A stretch of DNA of 64,000 nt from Vibrio europaeus (GTDB lineage: Bacteria; Pseudomonadota; Gammaproteobacteria; Enterobacterales; Vibrionaceae). The first letter of the stretch is position 1, and each line of letters begins with the position of its first letter. Shown here piece by piece: positions 45,593 through 55,186 of the stretch. A program made the position numbers and the translations under genes. The notes beneath the pieces were generated by a model. The model worked only from the letters and a program-made list of their open reading frames with translations. It ran no database searches and had not been told where the DNA came from. The stretch is taken from assembly GCF_001695575.1 (NCBI RefSeq), contig NZ_LUAX01000001.1, positions 558,001 to 622,000 of the forward strand, given 5' to 3'.

Positions 45593-46456
45593 ATGAAGCG
45601 AGTAATGTTATTTCTTGCAACCAACTTAGCTGTTGTTCTGGTGTTAAGTGTTGTTCTTAACATTGTTTATGCAATGACGGGAATGCAACCAGGTAGCTTA
45701 TCTGGCTTGCTTGTGATGGCTGCTGTTTTTGGTTTCGGTGGTTCATTTATCTCATTGATGATGTCAAAGGGTATGGCGCTTCGCTCTGTTGGCGGCATGG
45801 TCATTGAAAGTCCACGTAACGAGACCGAACATTGGTTATTAGAAACGGTTCGTCGTCAATCAGAGCAAGTGGGTATTGGTATGCCGACGGTTGCGATTTA
45901 CGACTCAGCGGATATCAACGCATTTGCGACTGGTGCCAAGCGTAATGACTCTTTAGTTGCTGTCTCAACAGGTCTTCTTCACAACATGACCCGCGATGAG
46001 GCAGAAGCGGTCCTTGCGCATGAAGTGAGCCATATTGCAAACGGTGACATGGTAACCATGACTTTGATGCAAGGTGTGGTGAACACCTTTGTCATCTTCT
46101 TATCGCGTTTTATCGCCAACATTGTCGCGTCTAACGACAATGAAGAAGAGGGTGGCAGCAACATGATGGTCTACTTTGGTGTAAGCATGGTATTGGAGTT
46201 GTTGTTTGGCTTCTTGGCGAGCTTCATCACCATGTGGTACAGCCGTCATCGTGAGTTTCATGCTGATGCAGGCGCGGCCCAGTTAGTGGGTAAGCACAAG
46301 ATGATTGCTGCACTAGAGCGACTAAAAGTAAGCCACGAGTCTCAACTAGAAGGCTCTATGATGGCGTTTGGCATCAACGGCAAACGCTCTATGACAGAGC
46401 TACTGATGAGTCACCCGCCGCTAGATAAACGTATCTCAGCACTGCGCAACTCGTAG
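45593..46456 (+). CDS. htpX: Membrane zinc protease HtpX
   Basis: 287 residues, M48 peptidase of the inner membrane acting with FtsH in quality control of membrane proteins. Two N-terminal helices (5-27 and 36-56), zinc motif HEVSH (His143, Glu144, His147), two more helices (about 157-177 and 193-213), and third ligand region [12 protein letters not shown]. Good GGAG ribosome site. Own terminator follows. Confidence 0.96.
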   Translation: MKRVMLFLATNLAVVLVLSVVLNIVYAMTGMQPGSLSGLLVMAAVFGFGGSFISLMMSKGMALRSVGGMVIESPRNETEHWLLETVRRQSEQVGIGMPTVAIYDSADINAFATGAKRNDSLVAVSTGLLHNMTRDEAEAVLAHEVSHIANGDMVTMTLMQGVVNTFVIFLSRFIANIVASNDNEEEGGSNMMVYFGVSMVLELLFGFLASFITMWYSRHREFHADAGAAQLVGKHKMIAALERLKVSHESQLEGSMMAFGINGKRSMTELLMSHPPLDKRISALRNS

Positions 46457-46476
46457 CTTTAACCGCTAATTAATTG

Positions 46477-46507
46477 AAAAGGCTTGGTTTATAACCAAGC
46501 CTTTTTT
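46477..46507 (+). terminator. Rho-independent terminator of htpX
   Basis: AAAAGGCTTGGTT pairs with AACCAAGCCTTTT around ATA, followed by TTTT. The T-run touches the -35 box of the next operon. Confidence 0.9.
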
Positions 46508-46537
46508 TGATCCCTTTTAAAAATCCTCTCGTATAAG
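46508..46537 (+). promoter_or_regulatory. Candidate ECF11/ChrR-type sigma promoter
   Basis: TGATCC (46508-46513), 16 bases, then CGTA (46530-46533) leading into TATAAG. TGATCC with CGTA at this distance is the reported signature of ECF11 (RpoE-ChrR, singlet-oxygen response) promoters. The downstream genes are of the kind controlled by that sigma factor in Rhodobacter, which makes the match more than a chance hit. Confidence 0.65.
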
Positions 46538-46538
46538 T

Positions 46539-46625
46539 TATACAAAAAATTAAACAGATAAAAAATTGTACAACTTTAACAAATCATCTATGGTTAAATT
46601 GTTGTACAAAATAAATTCATGTACA
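46539..46625 (+). promoter_or_regulatory. TGTACA boxes, possible LitR/CarH-type operator
   Basis: Three exact TGTACA boxes (46567-46572, 46603-46608, 46620-46625) and one TATACA (46539-46544). The last two are separated by 11 bases. B12- and light-dependent MerR-type repressors (LitR/CarH) bind tandem TGTACA-like boxes, and reported LitR targets in Pseudomonas include similar lipid genes. The regulator itself is not in the window. Confidence 0.45.
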
Positions 46626-46646
46626 AGATTGTGAGAGGTGCTTTAA

Positions 46647-47066
46647 ATGGATGTACAGGCGGTAGGCGAGGTTTATCAGCAGCTGAACAAATCAAATCTA
46701 CATCTTTTGTCTGATGTTTATCATGACGAGGTGGTGTTTGAAGATGCTGCTCACAGACTAGAAGGGTGGCAAGAGTTAGAAAACTACTTTGAATCGCTTT
46801 ATACCAATGTGACGCGTTGCGATTTCAATATTTTAGAGCACCAACAAACGGGAAATAGCGGATTTCTAACGTGGCAGATGGCGCTAGAGCACCCAAAGTT
46901 ATCAAAAGGTACTGTGGTATACGTGAATGGCGTCAGCCACCTAAAGTTTTCGCAAGGTCGAGTCATTTATCATCGCGATTACTTTGACCTTGGTGAGATG
47001 CTCTACGAAAACCTTCCTTTGCTCGGCTCGGTGATTAAAACGATTAAGCAGAGGTTGGGCAAATGA
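46647..47066 (+). CDS. NTF2/SnoaL-like domain protein
   Basis: 139 residues, a single cone-shaped NTF2-like (SnoaL, ketosteroid-isomerase-like) domain: VYHDEVVFEDAAHRLEG start, GFLTWQMAL and VNGVSHLKFSQGRVIYHRDYFD end. Cytoplasmic, likely a small-molecule binding or isomerase subunit. First gene of an eight-gene operon (46647-52703) preceded by ECF11-like and TGTACA-box controls; its end overlaps the next gene by four bases. Confidence 0.88.
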   Translation: MDVQAVGEVYQQLNKSNLHLLSDVYHDEVVFEDAAHRLEGWQELENYFESLYTNVTRCDFNILEHQQTGNSGFLTWQMALEHPKLSKGTVVYVNGVSHLKFSQGRVIYHRDYFDLGEMLYENLPLLGSVIKTIKQRLGK

Positions 47067-47791
47067 AGACGGTACTGATAACCGGAGCCACTTCAGGGAT
47101 TGGTCTCCAACTTGCAAAAGATTACGCCGATAATGGCTTCGAGGTCTATGCCTGCGGTAGGAATGAAGAGCGATTAAGTGAGCTAAAAAAGACGTTTTCC
47201 AACATACATCCTATTGCTTTTGATCTCACCGATCTAAAGGCGACGAGTCTTGCACTCAGCGCCTTGCACAGTACTCCTGACCTTTGGATTTTGAATGCGG
47301 GGGATTGCGAGTACATCGATGACGGTATGCTTGATTCGCTGCTTATGAAGCGTGTTTTCGACATTAACGTTATCGGGCTAACCAACGCCATCGAGGCTTG
47401 CCAGAAGTATTTTGCACGTGGACAACGACTCGCCATCGTAGGGTCGATAGCGAGTGAAGTCGCCCTGCCGAGAGCAGAAGCTTATGGCGCATCAAAAGCA
47501 GCAGTGAGCTATCTAGCACGAACACTTCAGGTAGATCTTAAGCCGCAGGGCATAGATGTCTCGATTATTTACCCCGGATTTGTCAAAACACCGCTCACCG
47601 ACAAGAACACCTTTGAAATGCCGATGTTGATCACTCCACAGCGGGCATCTCAAGAGATTAGAGACGGACTGGCGAAAGGAAAAGACCATATCTATTTCCC
47701 TAGGAAGTTCACATCAATTTTACGCTTGATCGGCGCTCTCCCATATCGCTGGCAAAACGCACTGACTGCCAAGCTACTCGCTCAAGGATAG
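47063..47791 (+). CDS. Short-chain dehydrogenase/reductase
   Basis: 242 residues, classical SDR. NAD(P)-binding TGATSGIGLQLA at 7-18, NAG-type LNAGDCEY, and catalytic Tyr-x3-Lys in AYGASKAAVSY with Ser about 13 before (GSIAS). It overlaps the NTF2-like gene by four bases (ATGA). Substrate unknown; within this operon a lipid-derived carbonyl or alcohol is the natural guess. Confidence 0.9.
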   Translation: MKTVLITGATSGIGLQLAKDYADNGFEVYACGRNEERLSELKKTFSNIHPIAFDLTDLKATSLALSALHSTPDLWILNAGDCEYIDDGMLDSLLMKRVFDINVIGLTNAIEACQKYFARGQRLAIVGSIASEVALPRAEAYGASKAAVSYLARTLQVDLKPQGIDVSIIYPGFVKTPLTDKNTFEMPMLITPQRASQEIRDGLAKGKDHIYFPRKFTSILRLIGALPYRWQNALTAKLLAQG

Positions 47792-47801
47792 GAATAAGAC
47801 G

Positions 47802-49082
47802 ATGAAAATAGCAATTATAGGAACGGGAATCTCAGGACTAACTTGTGGCTATTATTTACATAGAGAGCACGACGTCACCTTGTTTGAAGCGAATGATTAC
47901 ATCGGTGGGCATACAGCTACCGTCGATGTTGAAGTAGAAGGTCGCTCATATTCTGTCGATACCGGCTTCATTGTTTACAATGACAGAACATACCCTAATT
48001 TTATCGCTTTGATGGAAGAGATTGGAGTGGAGGGCAGACCAAGTCAAATGAGTTTTAGCGTGAGAAACGATAGCAATGGTCTTGAATATAATGGCCATAC
48101 AGTGTCGACGCTGTTTGCTCAAAAGCGCAATTGGTTAAATCCTAAATTTTACTCTTTCATCTTTGAAATTCTCCGCTTTAACAAAGAAGTGAAGGAGATA
48201 GCCAATCAGCCCAATATGGTCGATTTAACACTCGGAGACTTCCTCACTTCGCGTGATTTTAGTGACTACTTCTGCGACAACTATATTTTGCCAATGGGAG
48301 CTGCTATCTGGTCTTCGACGCTTGCAGATATGCGAGCGTTTCCGTTGACCTTTTTTGCAAGATTCTTCCTCAATCACGGTCTTCTCGATGTGACCAATCG
48401 CCCGCAATGGTATGTCATTAACGGTGGTTCAAGAGCCTACATCAAGCCACTTACCCGTGGGTTTGCAGATAAGATCCGTCTTAACACTCCCGTTGAGTCT
48501 GTCGTCAGAGATCAAGCAGGTGTGACGCTGCATTTTAATGGGCAAACAGAGAGATTCGATCAAGTTGTGTTTGCTTGCCATAGCGATCAGGCGCTACAAC
48601 TTCTCAAAGATTCGAGCGCAGCTGAGCAATCTGTTTTATCCAATCTCGCTTATCAAGCCAATGAAGTTATTTTGCATACCGATGAAAGCTTACTACCAAA
48701 ACGGAAAGCGGCTTGGGCGTCTTGGAACTATTGGCTTGAAGGTAGTGAAGGTGAACAGAGTAGAGCACCGACTTTGACCTACAATATGAACATATTGCAG
48801 CACATTGATGCACCGAAAACGTTCTGCGTCTCACTCAACAGTAGTGAGCAGATTGCGCAAGAAAAGATATTGAAGCGCTTTGTTTATCACCATCCAGTCT
48901 TTAACCAGCAATCAATAGAGGCTCAGGCTCGACGTGACGAAATTAACGGTCTATCTCGAACTTGGTTCTGTGGTGCGTATTGGTACAACGGCTTCCATGA
49001 GGATGGCGTACGTAGCGCTCTAGACATAGTGAGAGGTATTAACTTACTTGATACTAATCTGCGTTCTCAGGGAGCGGCTTAA
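47802..49082 (+). CDS. FAD-dependent amine-oxidase-like oxidoreductase
   Basis: 426 residues. FAD-binding IAIIGTGISGLTCGYYL at the N-terminus, then EANDYIGGHTATVDVEV and VDTGFIVYNDRTYPNF, as in the NAD(P)-binding amine-oxidase/phytoene-desaturase superfamily. The C-terminal FAD contact is GAYWYNGFHEDGVRSAL. In bacteria this family is encoded next to DUF1365 and a CFA-type methyltransferase, and is implicated in modification of membrane acyl chains; I infer it oxidises or desaturates a methylated fatty acid. Confidence 0.9.
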   Translation: MKIAIIGTGISGLTCGYYLHREHDVTLFEANDYIGGHTATVDVEVEGRSYSVDTGFIVYNDRTYPNFIALMEEIGVEGRPSQMSFSVRNDSNGLEYNGHTVSTLFAQKRNWLNPKFYSFIFEILRFNKEVKEIANQPNMVDLTLGDFLTSRDFSDYFCDNYILPMGAAIWSSTLADMRAFPLTFFARFFLNHGLLDVTNRPQWYVINGGSRAYIKPLTRGFADKIRLNTPVESVVRDQAGVTLHFNGQTERFDQVVFACHSDQALQLLKDSSAAEQSVLSNLAYQANEVILHTDESLLPKRKAAWASWNYWLEGSEGEQSRAPTLTYNMNILQHIDAPKTFCVSLNSSEQIAQEKILKRFVYHHPVFNQQSIEAQARRDEINGLSRTWFCGAYWYNGFHEDGVRSALDIVRGINLLDTNLRSQGAA

Positions 49083-49083
49083 G

Positions 49084-49863
49084 ATGTCTGAAGGGAATGG
49101 GAGCTGCCTGTTTGTTGGGGATGTAAGGCACCGGCGCTTTACTCCCATCCAACATGCGTTGAACTACCGTTTGTTTATGCCATGCCTCGACTTAGATGAG
49201 CTTGAATCTTTACAAGACAAGGTGTGGGGATTCGGTACTCGCTGGTGGCATTGGGCTCGATTTAAACGTGAAGATTATTTGGGCTCTGGGGACTTAAAAC
49301 AGGCGGTATTAAATAAGGTCGTTGATCTCGGTGGAGAAGCCACTAAAGGAAGCGTCAAAGCGGTGGTTCACCTAAGGTATTTTGGTCTCTACTTTAGTCC
49401 AGTTAATTTCTACTACATTTACGATGAGAGCGGAAAGTGGCGCTACTTACTGGCTGAGGTTAGTAACACACCTTGGAATGAGCGTTACTACTATTTATTG
49501 GATGCAAATGACGAAGGCACTTGGAGGCACGCAAAAGCTTTTCATGTCTCGCCTTTTAATCCGATTGAGCAAGAGTATGTTTGGAAAATTAAGCCAATTG
49601 ACCAGCGTCTCTCGATTCATTTGGAGTGTCATCGCAGTCACAAAGAGTTTGACGCCACAATGAAAATGGCTAGGGAACCACTGTGTTCGCGAGTGCTACT
49701 TAAACATTTGATCGTTACGCCAATAATGGCAGTAAAAGTGACTGTGGGTATTTATTGGCACGCATTAAAACTCTGGATCAAAGGAGCGCCGTTTTATTCT
49801 CATCCCAAATATAGGCAGGGTGATGAAATTGAACAGATTCAAAGCGCGAAAATAGAAAAATAA
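49084..49863 (+). CDS. DUF1365 protein
   Basis: 259 residues, full-length DUF1365. Typical features are CLFVGDVRHRRFTPIQHALNYRLFM, YFGLYFSPVNFYYIYD, EVSNTPWNERYYYLL and KAFHVSPFNP. The ATG at 49084 immediately follows the stop of the FAD enzyme; an upstream start would run into that gene. Function is not known biochemically. Almost always paired with the FAD enzyme and CFA-like methyltransferase, so it is presumed part of the same lipid reaction. Confidence 0.9.
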   Translation: MSEGNGSCLFVGDVRHRRFTPIQHALNYRLFMPCLDLDELESLQDKVWGFGTRWWHWARFKREDYLGSGDLKQAVLNKVVDLGGEATKGSVKAVVHLRYFGLYFSPVNFYYIYDESGKWRYLLAEVSNTPWNERYYYLLDANDEGTWRHAKAFHVSPFNPIEQEYVWKIKPIDQRLSIHLECHRSHKEFDATMKMAREPLCSRVLLKHLIVTPIMAVKVTVGIYWHALKLWIKGAPFYSHPKYRQGDEIEQIQSAKIEK

Positions 49864-49878
49864 CAAGGAGCCTAGGAA

Positions 49879-51126
49879 ATGATTAATTCACAAACGCTAC
49901 CTTTGCCTACGCAATTAACTTCGGTGCAAAAAACAGCGCGAAACATCGCATTTTCATGTTTGTACAAGATTCAGTATGGCTCCTTGACCATCATCGAATC
50001 TTTTGGCTCGCAAGGTGCTCCTCAAGTCAGAGAGAGCTTTGGTAGCCCACGGAAGGGGCAACCTAGTGCCATTATTGAGGTTAAAAATCCTGCGTTTTAT
50101 GCTCGCTTACTCAAGGGCGGCAGCATTGCAGCTGGCGAAGCCTACATGGACGGATGGTGGGAAAGCCCTGATCTCTCGACTTTAATGGAGTTGATGGCAA
50201 TGAACCTATCAACCTTAGATACCATCGAAAGCCGTTCAAGCTTTTTGTCGAAACTCATGTATCAAGTAGGGCACTGGTTAAATCGCAACACAGTTGAGAA
50301 TTCGGCTAAAAACATTGAAGCTCACTACGACCTTAGTAATGAACTTTACGAGACATTTCTTGATAGTCGCATGCTTTACTCCGCAGGCATTTACCACTCG
50401 CCTAGTGATACGCTAGAACAAGCCCAGATCAACAAGATGGGTCGCCTGTGTAAGCAATTGAAGCTCACCTCTAATGACTCCGTGATTGAGATAGGTACGG
50501 GATGGGGGGCAATGGCGATCTATATGGCAGAAAACTATGGTTGCCACGTTACCACAACAACCATTTCAGAACAGCAGTTCCAATATGCTAAGCAAAAGAT
50601 TGAAGAGAAGGGGCTGCAAGATAAAGTCACCTTGCTCAAACAAGACTACCGTTTGTTGGAGGGGACTTTTGATAAGCTAGTCTCAATTGAAATGATAGAG
50701 GCCGTCGGCAAGCAGTTTTTGACCTCTTACATTAAAAAGTGCCAGTCATTGTTGAAGCCGGGTGGACTGATGGCAATCCAAGCCATCACCATCGCAGACC
50801 AGCGCTACGATTATTACAGCAATAATGTTGATTTTATTCAAAAATATATATTTCCAGGTGGCTTTTTGCCTTCTATTACCGCATTGACACAGGCCACAAC
50901 CAAGCATAGCGATCTAATTCTTAGGGATCTCTACGACATTGGGGAAGACTATGCCAAGACTCTTAAAGATTGGTATCTGAAGTTCAACCAAGCGCGCGAA
51001 CAGGTTTCTGACTTGGGGTTTGATGAGCGATTTGTCCGAATGTGGAATTACTACTTTTGCTATTGTGAAGGTGGTTTCCGCGCCAAGTCGATCAGTACAG
51101 TTCATATGACGTTTCAGCGCCCTTAG
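49879..51126 (+). CDS. Cyclopropane-fatty-acid-synthase family methyltransferase
   Basis: 415 residues, with an N-terminal lipid-binding domain (about 20-135) and a SAM methyltransferase domain (motif I VIEIGTGWGAMAIYMAENYG near 207-226). CFA signatures EAHYDLSNELYETFLD, MLYSAGIY, IEMIEAVG and YIFPGGFLP are all present. It methylates double bonds of phospholipid acyl chains, giving cyclopropane or, in UfaM-type members, methylated/furan fatty acids. The company of DUF1365 and the FAD enzyme favours a UfaM-like role over plain Cfa; not proved. Ribosome site AAGGAG before the ATG. Confidence 0.92.
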   Translation: MINSQTLPLPTQLTSVQKTARNIAFSCLYKIQYGSLTIIESFGSQGAPQVRESFGSPRKGQPSAIIEVKNPAFYARLLKGGSIAAGEAYMDGWWESPDLSTLMELMAMNLSTLDTIESRSSFLSKLMYQVGHWLNRNTVENSAKNIEAHYDLSNELYETFLDSRMLYSAGIYHSPSDTLEQAQINKMGRLCKQLKLTSNDSVIEIGTGWGAMAIYMAENYGCHVTTTTISEQQFQYAKQKIEEKGLQDKVTLLKQDYRLLEGTFDKLVSIEMIEAVGKQFLTSYIKKCQSLLKPGGLMAIQAITIADQRYDYYSNNVDFIQKYIFPGGFLPSITALTQATTKHSDLILRDLYDIGEDYAKTLKDWYLKFNQAREQVSDLGFDERFVRMWNYYFCYCEGGFRAKSISTVHMTFQRP

Positions 51127-51149
51127 AAGATGAGTTAAAGGAGCACGTG

Positions 51150-51671
51150 ATGAAACGGTTACTCATTGTGTCGACTTGGTTTCAAGTTATATGGTTGTGC
51201 GCGGTTATTGGCAGCTATGACCTGCAATATGTGACGCTTTCACTTGTGGTACTGACGCTCGTTGTATCTGCCGTTAAAGAGAACTTGAGTTGGTTTAAGT
51301 ATGCTTTGATCGTTGTAATAGGCGTGTTGGTTGATTTTGCGAACATAACGATTGGTTGGTTCCAGTTTCAACATGAACACTTTCCCATCTGGCTGTTGGG
51401 ATTGTGGCTGATTTTTGCTTGGTATGCGTTTTTTTTATATCCGATATTGAGCCAGTATCCATTAGCCATCGTATCAATGGTAGGAGGGATTGGAGGAACA
51501 CTTAGCTACATCGCGGGAGAAAGTCTTGGAGCCGTTTCATTTGGGGCTTCTACTTTCACTATCGTAGGTATATTGCTCGTAGAGTGGGCTCTAATCATTG
51601 CATTGATTATGAAGGTATATGGACATGAAGTGCATAGCAGTAATAACAGCATTCCTAGTGCTGACCGGTAA
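51150..51671 (+). CDS. DUF2878 membrane protein
   Basis: 173 residues, about six membrane helices. DUF2878 region: TIGWFQFQHEHFPIWLLGLWLIFAWYAF pattern with the conserved His. AAGGAG (51138-51143) is six bases before the ATG at 51150; GTG at 51147 is too close. The 3' end overlaps the next gene by 47 bases. Function unknown; a regular member of this operon type. Confidence 0.85.
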   Translation: MKRLLIVSTWFQVIWLCAVIGSYDLQYVTLSLVVLTLVVSAVKENLSWFKYALIVVIGVLVDFANITIGWFQFQHEHFPIWLLGLWLIFAWYAFFLYPILSQYPLAIVSMVGGIGGTLSYIAGESLGAVSFGASTFTIVGILLVEWALIIALIMKVYGHEVHSSNNSIPSADR

Positions 51672-52170
51672 TGTTTTTGCTTCTGAGCCATCAAGACATG
51701 GCGTAGAGAGCTGGAAAAACTGGTCTAGTGTGGGGCAGGCTCAGTTGACCATGTTTTTCTTTGATATTTATGAATCACAATTGTTGACGCCAAATGGCGG
51801 GTACGTTGTTGATAAAGATATTACGCCACACCCTCTAGCGCTTTCGATTACTTATCAAAGAGATATTTCCCAAAAACAACTGTTAGACGCGACGGTTGAG
51901 CAGTGGGAAAAGCTTGGCTACGAGCAAACTGATACGACAAAGTGGGCGTCTCGGCTTGAGAATATCTTCCCAGACATTAAACAAGGCAACAACCTGACCT
52001 ACGTGACAGATGGTTACACAGGCAACTTCTACTATTCTAAGCCACAGTCAAACCAGCAACTTATCGGCTCTATTGAAGAAGAGGCATTTAACGATGCTTT
52101 TCTCGCAATATGGTTATCACCAAATACTGAGTATCCGGGGCTCAGAGAACATTTAATTGGGAGAAACTGA
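51625..52170 (+). CDS. Chalcone-isomerase-like exported protein
   Basis: 181 residues with a signal peptide (MKCIAVITAFLVLTGNVFA). The mature domain has the chalcone isomerase-like pattern: LTMFFFDIYESQLLTPNGGY, then PLALSITYQRDIS, and a late FNDAFLAIWLSP segment. Bacterial members are periplasmic, probably bind fatty acids, and are not flavonoid enzymes. ATG at 51625 has AAGGT eight bases before; ATG at 51619 is too close to it. TGATG overlap with the next gene. Confidence 0.85.
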   Translation: MKCIAVITAFLVLTGNVFASEPSRHGVESWKNWSSVGQAQLTMFFFDIYESQLLTPNGGYVVDKDITPHPLALSITYQRDISQKQLLDATVEQWEKLGYEQTDTTKWASRLENIFPDIKQGNNLTYVTDGYTGNFYYSKPQSNQQLIGSIEEEAFNDAFLAIWLSPNTEYPGLREHLIGRN

Positions 52171-52703
52171 TGTTTAAACGCTTGGGGCAGACGATCTTAC
52201 TATTGCTTTCCGCTCTACTGATTTTAGGGTGTACGAGCGACTTAGATGACTACAGAGACAGCAAACCTAAATTCAACTTGTTTGAGTACTTTGAAGGCGA
52301 GTCAATGGCTTGGGGCATGGTGCAAGATTACACCAACAAACAGACTCGCCGCTTTGAGGTAGTGATTGTCGGTAGTGTAAAAGAGAATACTCTGACCCTA
52401 ATTGAAGATTTCGTGTTTGATGATGGCGAGAAATCCCAACGAATTTGGACCATTGAACGCTTAGGCGATGGACGATACCAAGGAAGTGCCGATGACATCA
52501 TTGGGGTCGCTACAGGGAGAGAAGTTGGCAATGCGCTTCAGTGGAAATATGATTTTGAACTACAGATGGAAGACTCTACCGTGGTCGTAAGCTTTGATGA
52601 CTGGTTATACCGCCAAGATGAAAAGCATGTCTTTAATCTAACCAAGATTAAGAAATTTGGCATTGAAGTCGGGAAGATTACGCTGTTTTTCCAGAAGCAG
52701 TGA
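52170..52703 (+). CDS. DUF3833 lipoprotein
   Basis: 177 residues. Signal peptide with lipobox LILGC gives an acylated Cys near residue 21. The DUF3833 body follows: FNLFEYFEGESMAWGMVQD, RRFEVVIVGS, LIEDFVFDDGE and WKYDFEL. Asp is not at +2 (CTS), so outer-membrane sorting is expected. Last gene of the lipid operon, coupled by TGATG to the previous one. Together with the chalcone-isomerase-like protein it suggests a periplasmic arm of the pathway. Confidence 0.88.
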   Translation: MFKRLGQTILLLLSALLILGCTSDLDDYRDSKPKFNLFEYFEGESMAWGMVQDYTNKQTRRFEVVIVGSVKENTLTLIEDFVFDDGEKSQRIWTIERLGDGRYQGSADDIIGVATGREVGNALQWKYDFELQMEDSTVVVSFDDWLYRQDEKHVFNLTKIKKFGIEVGKITLFFQKQ

Positions 52704-52720
52704 GGGGAAGGGAAAGGAAC

Positions 52721-52774
52721 GGACTTCGTCCTATCGAACGCTGCGCTTTTGGAAAACGGGATCGGGCTTCGCCC
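52721..52774. repeat. TTC mini-hairpins after the lipid operon
   Basis: GGAC-TTC-GTCC (52721-52731) and GGGC-TTC-GCCC (52764-52774) with GAACGCTGCGCTTTTGG between them. A related piece (GAACGCTGCGCT) is found after fabV near 25628. These precede the octamer arrays in both places. Confidence 0.6.
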
Positions 52775-52820
52775 TTCGGGAAAAATAAAGTTGACTCTCT
52801 AGCGTGCTCACTCAACCTTA

Positions 52821-52900
52821 GTTTTCCAGTTTTCCAGTTTTCCAGTTTTCCAGTTTTCCAGTTTTCCAGTTTTCCAGTTTTCCAGTTTTCTAGCTCTCCC
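52821..52900. repeat. Tandem octamer array, 8 perfect copies of GTTTTCCA plus 2 degenerate
   Basis: Perfect copies at 52821-52884, then GTTTTCTA and GCTCTCCC. Unit is a permutation of TTTTCCAG. Read on the minus strand it encodes only a low-complexity ELENWKTGK-type peptide, not a gene. Confidence 0.95.
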
Positions 52901-52905
52901 AAACA

Positions 52906-52940
52906 AAAAGGGTTGACGCTTTAACGTCAACCCTCTTAAT
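52906..52940. terminator. Copy C of the GGGTTGAC terminator hairpin
   Basis: GGGTTGACG (52910-52918) pairs perfectly with CGTCAACCC (52925-52933), followed by TCTTAATTTT on the + strand, and preceded by AAAAA (T-run on the minus strand). Placed between the convergent DUF3833 gene and purB, and between two octamer arrays. Confidence 0.85.
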
Positions 52941-53012
52941 TTTCCAGCTTTCCAGCTTTCCAGCTTTCCAGCTTTCCAGCTTTCCAGCTTTCCAGCTTTC
53001 CAGCTTTCCAGC
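52941..53012. repeat. Tandem octamer array, 9 copies of TTTCCAGC
   Basis: Nine perfect copies (72 bases) that run up to three bases before the purB stop codon. A permutation of CTTTCCAG, differing by one base from the array at 52821. Another case of a homogeneous array attached to the same hairpin. Confidence 0.97.
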
Positions 53013-53014
53013 TC

Positions 53015-54409
<1,395 letters not shown>

Positions 54410-54462
54410 CTAAATTTTGTGTGCTTTATACCAATTACAAACGTGTTTGTCACGAATATTGC

Positions 54463-54474
54463 GCAAACGTTTGC
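54463..54474 (-). promoter_or_regulatory. PurR operator of purB
   Basis: Perfect palindrome GCAAACGTTTGC, in the wider match CGCAAACGTTTGCT to the PurR consensus. It sits upstream of the purB ATG at 54385. Confidence 0.88.
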
Positions 54475-54517
54475 TTCACTCTTATTTTGGAAGAAAGTGC
54501 TTTGGTATAAAAGAAGA

Positions 54518-54538
54518 AGCTCGCGTCATGCGCGAGCT
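54518..54538 (-). terminator. Rho-independent terminator of hflD
   Basis: AGCTCGCG and CGCGAGCT form an eight-pair stem; on the minus strand TTCTTCTTTTAT follows. 13 bases past the hflD stop. Confidence 0.8.
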
Positions 54539-54550
54539 ATTAATTTTACG

Positions 54551-55168
54551 TTAGATTCGAGCTAAAAGTATTTGTGCCTGCTCAACCATTTTCTTGCGTC
54601 CAAAGATTAGGTGACGACGTTTACCGCCAACCTGGCGCCATAAAACGGCACTGCGAATACCTGATAGAAGAAGCGCTCGAACTTTGTGCTGATTAGACGT
54701 CTGTTGCAGAACTGATGGTGTACCAGTGACTTGAATACGTGGACCAACCGGGCTGATCACATCGAGATAGACACTGGCAAGATTGCTGATCATCTGCTCA
54801 TCAAGTAGCTCAAAATGCTCAAGTTGGCGTTCCAACATTTGAATGCGATCGCCTAGCTGAGACATGGCATCATTTCGAGTCTGAAGTTTACGCTCAAGCG
54901 CCATGAGGCTAATGATGTAACGCGTAATTTCGCTACCATTAGGAGTACTGTCGATCCCTTTAACCAAACACTCTAAACCAAGCTTGAGGTCAGATTCACG
55001 ACCGAAAACACCAACAGTATTATTAGGGTTGGTGTTTAAGATCGCTTTTAGGGATGTTTCAAACGCGTCAGAGTCACAGTGACCGTTTTTTGCGACTTGT
55101 TGGACCAAGGCGACAGCTTGGCAAATTCCTGCAAAGGCGATGGTACGGTCATATAGTGTGTTAGCCAC
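54551..55168 (-). CDS. hflD: High-frequency lysogenization protein HflD homolog
   Basis: 205 residues, all helical, membrane-associated. Starts [23 protein letters not shown], the family hallmark, with the conserved [10 protein letters not shown] and [20 protein letters not shown]-terminal region. E. coli HflD binds lambda CII; the native role is unknown. It follows mnmA by 18 bases, the conserved mnmA-hflD-purB order. Confidence 0.95.
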   Translation of the reverse strand: MANTLYDRTIAFAGICQAVALVQQVAKNGHCDSDAFETSLKAILNTNPNNTVGVFGRESDLKLGLECLVKGIDSTPNGSEITRYIISLMALERKLQTRNDAMSQLGDRIQMLERQLEHFELLDEQMISNLASVYLDVISPVGPRIQVTGTPSVLQQTSNQHKVRALLLSGIRSAVLWRQVGGKRRHLIFGRKKMVEQAQILLARI

Positions 55169-55186
55169 GTAGTTCTACTCCTAAAA

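Noticed and set aside
52678..52902. Open frame on the minus strand encoding repeated ELENWKTGK units
   Set aside because: It is only the translation of the TTTTCCAG octamer array; eight-base units repeat the peptide every 24 bases and there is no other coding support.
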